Assembly (NCBI RefSeq): GCF_949987535.1
Contig: NW_026646034.1
Span: 164,001-228,000, forward strand
Length of the DNA stretch: 64,000 bases
From: Balaenoptera acutorostrata
Lineage: Eukaryota; Chordata; Mammalia; Artiodactyla; Balaenopteridae
Reading direction: 5' to 3'
Shown: piece by piece, positions 55,255 to 64,000 of the stretch
Position numbering within the stretch: position 1 is the first letter of the stretch
Layout of the letters: each line of letters starts with the position of its first letter
Translations under genes and position numbers: made by a program
The notes under the pieces: generated by a model
Databases searched by the model: none
Told to the model about the DNA's origin: nothing
Seen by the model: the letters and a program-made list of their open reading frames with translations, nothing else

Positions 55255-56288
55255 ATGACCGTGTCATCACAATGCTCCATGGCCCTTGTCATCACAATGC
55301 TCCAGAATTCTTGTCATCACAATGTTCCATGACCGTGTCATCACAATGCTCCAGAATTCTTGTCATCACAATGTTCCATGACCGTGTCATCACAATGCTC
55401 CAGAATTCTTGTCATCACAATGCTCCAGAATTCTTGTCATCACAATGTTCCATGACCGTGTCATCACAATTCTCCATGGCCCTGGTCATCACAATGCTCC
55501 AGATTGCTTGTCATCACAAAGTTCCATGACCGTGTCATCACAATGCACCATGGCCCTTGTCATCACAATGCTCCAGAATTCTTGTCATCACAATGTTCCA
55601 TGACCGTGTCATCACAATGCTCCATAATTCTTGTCATCAAAATGTTCCATGACCGTGTCATCACAATGCTCCAGAATTCTTGTCATCACAATGTTCCATG
55701 ACCGTGTCATCACAATGCTCCATAATTCTTGTCATCAAAATGTTCCATGACCGTGTCATCACAATGCTCCAGAAATCTTGTCATCACAATGTTCCATGAC
55801 CGTGTCATCACAATGCTCCATGGCCCTTGTCATCACAATGCTCCAGAATTCTTGTCATCACAATGTTCCATGACCTTGTCATCACAATGCTCCAGAATTC
55901 TTGTCATCACAATGTTCCATGACCGTGTCATCACAATGATCCAGAATTCTTGTCATCACAATGCTCCAGAATTCTTGTCATCACAATGTTCCATGAACTT
56001 GTCATCACAATGCTCCAGAATTCTTGTCATCACAATGTTCCATGACCGTGTCATCACAATGCTCCAGAATTCTTGTCATCACAATGTTCCATGACCGTGT
56101 CATCACAATTCTCCATGGCCCTGGTCATCACAATGCTCCAGATTGCTTGTCATCACAAAGTTCCATGACCGTGTCATCACAATGCACCATGGCCCTTGTC
56201 ATCACAATGCTCCAGAATTCTTGTCATCACAATGTTCCATGACCGTGTCATCACAATGCACCATGGCCCTTGTCATCACAATGCTCCA
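55255..56288 (+). repeat. 1034-bp tandem unit, copy 1
   Basis: Collinear with 56289-57322 at an offset of 1034 bp. Shared markers: CACAATTCTCCATGG near 55465/56499 and 56105/57139, GAAATCTTG near 55773/56807, ATGATCCAG near 55937/56971 and CATGAACTTGTC near 55992/57026. Confidence 0.84.
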
Positions 56289-57322
56289 GAATTCTTGTCA
56301 TCACAATGCTCCATGGCCCTTGTCATCACAATGCTCCAGAATTCTTGTCATCACAATGTTCCATGACCGTGTCATCACAATGCTCCAGAATTCTTGTCAT
56401 CACAATGTTCCATGACCGTGTCATCACAATGCTCCAGAATTCTTGTCATCACAATGCTCCAGAATTCTTGTCATCACAATGTTCCATGACCGTGTCATCA
56501 CAATTCTCCATGGCCCTGGTCATCACAATGCTCCAGATTGCTTGTCATCACAAAGTTCCATGACCGTGTCATCACAATGCACCATGGCCCTTGTCATCAC
56601 AATGCTCCAGAATTCTTGTCATCACAATGTTCCATGACCGTGTCATCACAATGCTCCATAATTCTTGTCATCAAAATGTTCCATGACCGTGTCATCACAA
56701 TGCTCCAGAATTCTTGTCATCACAATGTTCCATGACCGTGTCATCACAATGCTCCATAATTCTTGTCATCAAAATGTTCCATGACCGTGTCATCACAATG
56801 CTCCAGAAATCTTGTCATCACAATGTTCCATGACCGTGTCATCACAATGCTCCATGGCCCTTGTCATCACAATGCTCCAGAATTCTTGTCATCACAATGT
56901 TCCATGACCTTGTCATCACAATGCTCCAGAATTCTTGTCATCACAATGTTCCATGACCGTGTCATCACAATGATCCAGAATTCTTGTCATCACAATGCTC
57001 CAGAATTCTTGTCATCACAATGTTCCATGAACTTGTCATCACAATGCTCCAGAATTCTTGTCATCACAATGTTCCATGACCGTGTCATCACAATGCTCCA
57101 GAATTCTTGTCATCACAATGTTCCATGACCGTGTCATCACAATTCTCCATGGCCCTGGTCATCACAATGCTCCAGATTGCTTGTCATCACAAAGTTCCAT
57201 GACCGTGTCATCACAATGCACCATGGCCCTTGTCATCACAATGCTCCAGAATTCTTGTCATCACAATGTTCCATGACCGTGTCATCACAATGCACCATGG
57301 CCCTTGTCATCACAATGCTCCA
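56289..57322 (+). repeat. 1034-bp tandem unit, copy 2
   Basis: Second copy of the 1034-bp unit. Both copies lie in the part of the ~7-kb unit that has no counterpart in the shorter 4680-bp interval between the second and third A' copies. Confidence 0.84.
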
Positions 57323-60300
57323 GAATTCTTGTCATCACAATGTTCCATGACCGTGTCATCACAATGCTCCATAATTCTTGTCATCAAAATGTTCCATGAC
57401 CGTGTCATCACAATGCTCCAGAATTCTTGTCATCACAATGTTCCATGACCGTGTCATCACAATGCTCCATAATTCTTGTCATCAAAATGTTCCATGACCG
57501 TGTCATCACAATGCTCCAGAAATCTTGTCATCACAATGTTCCATGACCGTGTCATCACAATGCTCCATGGCCCTTGTCATCACAATGCTCCAGAATTCTT
57601 GTCATCACAATGTTCCATGACCGTGTCATCACAATGCTCCATGGCCCTTGTCATCACAAAGCTCCAGAATTCTTGTCATCACAATGTTCCATGACCGTGT
57701 CATCACAATGCTCCATGGCCCTTGTCAACACAATGCTCCAGAATTCTTGTCATCACAATGTTCCATGACCTTGTCATCACAATGCTCCAGAATTCTTGTC
57801 ATCACAATGTTCCATGACCGTGTCATCACAATGCTCCATGGCCCTTGTCATCACAATGCTCCAGAATTCTTGTCATCACAATGTTCCATGACCGTGTCAT
57901 CACAATGCTCCATGGCCCTTGTCATCACAATGCTCCAGAATTCTTGTCATCACAATGTTCCATGACCGTGTCATCACAATGATCCAGAATTCTTGTCATC
58001 ACAATGCTCCAGAATTCTTGTCATCACAATGTTCCATGACCTTGTCATCACAATGCTCCAGAATTCTTGTCATCACAATGTTCCATGACCGTGTCATCAC
58101 AATGCTCCATGGCCCTTGTCATCACAATGCTCCAGAATTCTTGTCATCACAATGTTCCATGACCGTGTCATCACAATGCTCCATGGCCCTTGTCATCACA
58201 ATGCTCCAGAATTCTTGTCATCACAATGTTCCATGACCGTGTCATCACAATGATCCAGAATTCTTGTCATCACAATGCTCCAGAATTCTTGTCATCACAA
58301 TGTTCCATGACGGTGTCATCACAATGCTCCATGGCCCTTGTCATCACAATGCTCCAGATTTCTCATCATCACAATGTTCCATGACCGTGTCATCACAATG
58401 CTCCATGGACCTTGTCATCATAATGCTCCAAAATTCTTGTCATCTCAATGTTCAATGATCGTGTCATCACAATGCTCCATAATTCTTGTCATTACAATGT
58501 ACCATGACCGTGTCATCACAATGCTCCATGGCACTTGTCATCACAATGCTCCAGAATTCTTGTCATCACAATGTTCCATGACCGTGTCATCTCAATGCTC
58601 CATGGCCCTGGTCATCACAATGCTCCAGATTGCTTGTCATCACAAAGTTTCATGACCGTGTCATCACAATGCACCATGGCCCTTGTCATCACAATGCTCC
58701 AGATTGCTTGTCATCACAAAGTTCCGTGACCGTGTCATCACAATGCACCATGGCCCTTGTCATAACAATGCTCCAGAATTCTTGTCATCACAATGTTCCA
58801 TGACCGTGTCATCACAATGCTCCATGGCCCTTGTCATCACAATGTTCCAGAATTCTGGTCATCACAATGTTCCATGACCGTGTCATCACAATGCTCCATG
58901 GCCCTTGTCATCACAATGCTCCAGAATTCTAGTCATCACAATGTTCCATGACCGTGTCATCACAATGCTCCATAATTCTTGTCATCACAATGTTCCATGA
59001 CCGTGTCATCACAATGTTACATGACCCTGGACATCACAGTTCTCCATGACCTTTGTCATCACTATGCTCTATATAGTTTTTCATGACAATTCTAAATGAC
59101 CACTTTAATCACTTTGCTTGCTGACCATTTTCATCATATTTCTCTTATTGTCATTACAATTCCCCATGACCCCTTTCTTCACAATGCTCCATGATGCCTG
59201 TCATCACAATGCTCAATGGCTTTTGTTATTACAATGCTCCAGGACGAGTTTCATCACATTACTCCATCTCCCTTGTCATCACGGTGCACAATGAATAGTT
59301 TCATTACAATGCTCCTTGGCCCTTGTCATCACAATGCTCCAGAATTCTTGTCATCACAATGCTCCAGAATTCTTGTCATCACAATGTTCCATGACCGTGT
59401 CATCACAATGCTCCATGGCCCTGTTCATCACAATGCTTCAGATTGCTTGTCATCACAAAGTTCCATGAACGTGTCATCACAATGCACCATGGCCCTTGTC
59501 ATCACAATGCTCCAGAATTCTTGTCATCACAATGTTCCATGACCGTGTCATCACAATGCTCCAGAATTCTTGTCATCACAATGCTCCAGAATTCTTGTCA
59601 TCACAATGTTCGATGACCGTGTCATCACAATGCTCCATGGCCCTTGTCATCACAATGCTCCAGAATTCTTGTCATCACAATGTTCCATGACCGTGTCATC
59701 ACAATGCTCCAGAATTCTTGTCATCACAATGCTCCAGAATTCTTATCATCACAATGTTCCATGACCGTGTCATCACAATGCTCCATGGCCCTGTTCATCA
59801 CAATGCTTTAGATTGCTTGTCATCACAAAGTTCCATGAACGTGCCATCACAATGCACCATGGCCCTTGTCATCACAATGCTCCAGAATTCTTGTCATCAC
59901 AATGTTCCTTGACCGTGTCATCACAATGCTCCATGGCCCTTGTCATCACAATGCTCCAGAATTCTTGTCATCACAATGTTCCATGACCGTGTCATCACAA
60001 TGCTCCATAATTCTTGTCATCACAATTTTCCATGACCGTGTCATCACAATGCTCCAGAATTCTTCTCATCACAATACTCCAGAATTCTTGTCATCACAAT
60101 GTTCCATGACCGTGTCATCACAATGCTCCATGGCCCTGGTCATCACAATGCTCCAGATTGCTTGTCATCACAAAGTTCCATGACCGTGTCATCACAATGC
60201 ACCATGGCCCTTGTCATCACAATGCTCCAGAATTCTTGTCATCACAATGTTCCATGACCGTGTCATCACAATGCTCCATAATCCTTGTCATCAAAATGTT

Positions 60301-62934
60301 CCATGACCGTGTCATCACAATGCTCCAGAATTCTTGTCATCACAATGTTCCATGACCGTGTCATCACAATGCTCCATAATTCTTGTCATCAAAATGTTCC
60401 ATGACCGTGTCATCACAATGCTCCAGAAATCTTGTCATCACAATGTTCCATGACCGTGTCATCACAATGCTCCAGAATTCTTGTCATCACAATGCTCCAG
60501 AATTCTTGTCATCACAATGTTCCATGACCGTGTCATCACAATGCTCCAGAATTCTTGTCATCACAATGCTCCAGAATTCTTGTCATCACAATGTTCCATG
60601 ACCGTGTCATCACAATGCTCCATGGCCCTTGTCATCACAATGCTCCAGAATTCTTGTCATCACAATGTTCCATGACCGTGTCATCACAATGCTCCATGGC
60701 CCTTGTCATCACAAAGCTCCAGAATACTTGTCATCACAATGTTCCATGACCGTGTCATCACAATGCTCCATGGCCCTTGTCAACACAATGCTCCAGAATT
60801 CTTGTCATCACAATGCTCCAGAATTCTTGTCATCACAATGTTCCATGACCGTGTCATCACAATCCTCCATGGCCCTTGTCAACACAATACTCCAGAATTC
60901 TTGTCATCACAATGTTCCATGACCTTGTCATCACAATGCTCCAGAATTCTTCTCATCACAATGTTCCATGACCGTGTCATCACAATGCTCCATAATTCTT
61001 GTCATCACAATGTTCCATGACCGTGTCATCACAATGCTCCAGAATTCTTGTCATCACAATGCTCCAGAATTCTTGTCATCACAATGTTCCATGACCGTGT
61101 CATCACAATGCTCCATGACCCTGGTCATCACAATGCCCAGATTGCTTGTCATCACAAAGTTCCATGACTGTGTCATCACAATGCACCATGGCACTTGTCA
61201 TCACAATGCTCCAGAATTCTTGTCATCACAATGTTCCATGACCGTGTCATCACAATGCTCCATGGCCCTTGTCATCACAATGTTCCAGAATTCTTGCCAT
61301 CACAATGTTCCATGACCGTTTCATCACAATGCTCCATAATTCTTATCATCACAATGTTCCATGACCGTGTCGTCACAATGCTCCAGAATTCTTGTCATCA
61401 CAATGCTCCAGAATTCTTGTCATCACAATGTTCCATGACCGTGTCATCACAATGCCCATGGCCCTGGTCATCACAATGCTCCAGATTGCTTGTCATCACA
61501 AAGGTCCATGACCGTGTCATCACAATGCACCATGGCCCTTGTCATCACAATGCTCCATAATTCTTGTCATCAAAATGTTCCATGACCGTGTCATCACAAT
61601 GCTCCAGAATTCTTGTCATCACAATGTTCCATGACCGTGTCATCACAATGCTCCAGAATTTTTGTCATCACAATGCTCCAGAATTCTTGTCATCACAATG
61701 TTCCATGACCGTGTCATCACAATGCTCCAGAATTCTTGTCATCACAATGCTCCAGAATTCTTGTCATCACAATGCTCCATGGCCCTGTTCATCACAATGC
61801 TCCAGATTGCTTGTCATCACAAAGTTCCATGACCGTGTCATCACAATGCACCATGGCCCTTGTCATCACAATGCTCCAGAATTCTTGTCATCACAATGTT
61901 CCATGACCGTGTCATCACAATGCTCCATGGCCCTTGTCATCACAATGCTCCAGAATTCTTGTCATCACAATATTCCATGACCGTGTCATCACAATGCTCC
62001 ATGGCCCTTGTCAACACAATGCTCCAGAATTCTTGTCATCACAATGTTCCATGACCTTGTCATCACAATGCATCAGAATTCTTGTCATCACAATATTCCA
62101 TGACCGTGTCATCACAATGCTCCATGGTCCTTGTCATCACAATGCTCCAGAATTCTTGTCATCACAATGCTCCATGGCCCTGTTCATCACAATGCTCCAG
62201 ATTGCATGTCATCACAAAGTTGCGTGACTGTGTCATCACAAAGCACCATGGAACTTGTCATCACAATGCTCCAGAATTCTTGTCATCACAATGTTCCATG
62301 ACCGTGTCATCACAATGCTCCATGGCCCTTGTCAACACAATGCTCCAGAATTCTTGTCATCACAATGTTCCATGACCTTGTCATCACAATGCTCCAGAAT
62401 TCTTGTCATCACAATGTTCCATGACCGTGTCATCACAATGCTCCATGGCCCTTGTCATCACAATGCTCCAGAATTCTTGTCATCACAATGTTCCATGACC
62501 GTGTCATCACAATGCTCCAGAATTCTTGTCATCACAATGTTCCATGACCGGGTCATCACAATGCTCCAGAATTCTTGTCATCACAATGCTCCAGAATTCT
62601 TGTCATCACAATGTTCCATGACCGTGTCATCACAATTCTCCATGGCCCTGGTCATCACAATGCTCCAGATTGCTTGTCATCACAAAGTTCCATGACCGTG
62701 TCATCACAATGCACCATGGCCCTTGTCATCACAATGCTCCAGAATTCTTGTCATCACAATGTTCCATGACCGTGTCATCACAATGCTCCATAATTCTTGT
62801 CATCAAAATGTTCCATGACCGTGTCATCACAATGCTCCAGAATTCTTGTCATCACAATGTTCCATGACCGTGTCATCACAATGCTCCATAATTCTTGTCA
62901 TCAAAATGTTCCATGACCGTGTCATCACAATGCT
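57271..62934 (+). repeat. ~7-kb higher-order unit, copy 2 (shortened)
   Basis: Follows copy 1 in order until about 62934. There the array switches into sequence collinear with 58255 onward (offset 4680 bp). It therefore lacks the counterpart of copy 1's 55.77-57.27 kb, including the 1034-bp duplication. Confidence 0.82.
58699..59319 (+). repeat. Linker plus divergent block A' (copy 2)
   Basis: Same structure as the copy at 51680-52300. The A' block is 59017-59319, with CTATATAG at 59069-59076, exactly 7019 bp from copy 1. The extra base in the CTCTTATTG region is retained. Confidence 0.85.
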
Positions 62935-64000
62935 CCAGAATTCTTGTCATCACAATGCTCCAGAATTCTTGTCATCACAATGTTCCATGACGGTGTCATC
63001 ACAATGCTCCATGGCCCTTGTCATCACAATGCTCCAGATTTCTCATCATCACAATGTTCCATGACCGTGTCATCACAATGCTCCATGGACCTTGTCATCA
63101 TAATGCTCCAAAATTCTTGTCATCTCAATGTTCAATGATCGTGTCATCACAATGCTCCATAATTCTTGTCATTACAATGTACCATGACCGTGTCATCACA
63201 ATGCTCCATGGCACTTGTCATCACAATGCTCCAGAATTCTTGTCATCACAATGTTCCATGACCGTGTCATCTCAATGCTCCATGGCCCTGGTCATCACAA
63301 TGCTCCAGATTGCTTGTCATCACAAAGTTTCATGACCGTGTCATCACAATGCACCATGGCCCTTGTCATCACAATGCTCCAGATTGCTTGTCATCACAAA
63401 GTTCCGTGACCGTGTCATCACAATGCACCATGGCCCTTGTCATAACAATGCTCCAGAATTCTTGTCATCACAATGTTCCATGACCGTGTCATCACAATGC
63501 TCCATGGCCCTTGTCATCACAATGTTCCAGAATTCTGGTCATCACAATGTTCCATGACCGTGTCATCACAATGCTCCATGGCCCTTGTCATCACAATGCT
63601 CCAGAATTCTAGTCATCACAATGTTCCATGACCGTGTCATCACAATGCTCCATAATTCTTGTCATCACAATGTTCCATGACCGTGTCATCACAATGTTAC
63701 ATGACCCTGGACATCACAGTTCTCCATGACCTTTGTCATCACTATGCTCTATATAGTTTTTCATGACAATTCTAAATGACCACTTTAATCACTTTGCTTG
63801 CTGACCATTTTCATCATATTTCTCTTATTGTCATTACAATTCCCCATGACCCCTTTCTTCACAATGCTCCATGATGCCTGTCATCACAATGCTCAATGGC
63901 TTTTGTTATTACAATGCTCCAGGACGAGTTTCATCACATTACTCCATCTCCCTTGTCATCACGGTGCACAATGAATAGTTTCATTACAATGCTCCTTGGC
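62935..64000 (+). repeat. Third higher-order unit, partial, ending in A' copy 3
   Basis: Collinear with 58255-59320 at an offset of 4680 bp; I noticed no difference over this ~1.07 kb. Contains the linker and an A' block at 63697-63999 (CTATATAG 63749-63756). The window ends one base after the block, so the unit continues outside. Confidence 0.83.

Larger units (their letters stand above)
50251..57270 (+). repeat. ~7-kb higher-order unit, copy 1
   Basis: Collinear with the segment from about 57271 at offsets of 7019 bp (50.25-52.36 kb), 7043 bp (about 52.53-53.0 kb) and 7166 bp (53.2-55.75 kb). Marker pairs: CTATATAG 52050/59069, ATGCCCAG 53967/61133, ATGCCCATGG 54286/61452. The offset steps of 24 and 123 bp equal one and five monomers. 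Contains the A' block at 51998 and a 1034-bp tandem duplication at its end. Confidence 0.84.
1..64000. repeat. Continuous ~25-bp satellite array filling the window
   Basis: Every line of the window reads as head-to-tail copies of a 24-25 bp monomer with the shared first half GTCATCACAATG. Three main second halves alternate: CTCCAGAATTCTT (alpha), TTCCATGACCGT (beta) and CTCCATGGCCCTT (gamma). GC of the gamma-alpha-beta trimer is about 46% (34 of 74), with marked strand asymmetry (23 C, 11 G on the + strand). I saw no inverted segment, no unrelated insertion and no transposon. No tRNA or rRNA is recognisable. Such arrays are known as satellite or minisatellite DNA of eukaryotic heterochromatin; the species and satellite family are not identifiable from sequence alone. 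The array continues past both window ends. Confidence 0.97.

Noticed and set aside
1..64000. CRISPR array
   Set aside because: Repeats of ~25 bp are directly adjacent with no unique spacers, no cas genes and no leader.
1..64000. Cys/His-rich translated motifs (CHHN) as zinc fingers
   Set aside because: The Cys-His-His residues come from reading TGTCATCACAAT in one frame. Spacing does not match C2H2 or other finger families and the frame changes from monomer to monomer.
1..64000. CENP-B box or telomeric repeats
   Set aside because: No TTCG-N4-A-N2-CGGG match was noticed; the TTCGTGACAATT stretch in B blocks lacks the CGGG half. No TTAGGG-type runs were seen.
1..64000. tRNA, rRNA or other structured RNA genes
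   Set aside because: No stretch departs from the monomer pattern long enough to hold one, and short dyads of 5 bp are not a structured RNA.
1..64000. Inverted or transposon-derived segments
   Set aside because: I looked for the reverse-complement signature TGATGACA in runs, long terminal repeats and target-site duplications and saw none; all monomers point the same way.

Overview
The whole 64 kb window is one tandem-repeat (satellite/minisatellite) array. I found no protein-coding gene, RNA gene, transposable element or CRISPR array in it, and no stretch longer than a few tens of bases outside the repeat family. Arrays this long, gene-free and hierarchical are typical of eukaryotic heterochromatin (pericentromeric, subtelomeric or interstitial satellite). 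I do not recognise the monomer as a named satellite and cannot assign a species; an animal genome assembled from long reads is a guess.

Basic structure: monomers of 24-25 bp share the first half GTCATCACAATG and differ in the second half. Alpha (25 bp) ends CTCCAGAATTCTT and carries an EcoRI site. Beta (24 bp) ends TTCCATGACCGT and carries the only common CpG. Gamma (25 bp) ends CTCCATGGCCCTT and carries an NcoI site. Common variants include delta (CTCCATAATTCTT), CTCCAGATTGCTT, AAGTTCC-, GCACCATGG- and GTCAACAC- forms. The most frequent arrangement is gamma-alpha-beta, a 74-bp trimer (clean example 10029-10102). All copies I read are head to tail on the same strand.

Higher-order structure: the trimers are embedded in larger tandem duplications. 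These are recognisable from single-base or one-base-indel markers that recur at constant offsets. I infer units of about 173, 395, 1034, 1060, 1356, 1651, 1750, 1945, 4459, 4.5-5.6 kb and 7.0-7.2 kb, some nested inside others.

Layout: 1-6.8 kb is an irregular mosaic with divergent blocks A1, B1 and A2. 6.8-15.4 kb is a 5.5-5.6 kb duplication with a nested 1651-bp duplication. 15.4-19.5 kb is a mosaic. 19.5-35.1 kb holds three super-units of 5616, 4483 and 5468 bp, each opening with a 966-bp divergent B-linker-A module. 35.1-37.5 kb has a B block without its A partner, then segments copied from elsewhere in the array. 37.5-46.4 kb is a 4459-bp tandem duplication with a nested 1945-bp repeat. 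46.4-50.3 kb is a mosaic. 50.3-64 kb is a roughly 7-kb duplication plus a third partial copy that starts near 62.9 kb and runs to the window edge.

Thirteen divergent ~300-bp blocks (8 of type A, 5 of type B) are the only parts that depart clearly from the monomer consensus. They still read as degenerate ~25-bp monomers and are best taken as older array sequence carried along by duplication. The many short open frames (60-220 codons, all on the + strand) follow from the repeat arithmetic and are not genes. I saw no convincing novel functional system. The most interesting content is the nested amplification history, the fit of two trimers (148 bp) to a nucleosome core, and the regular short dyads.
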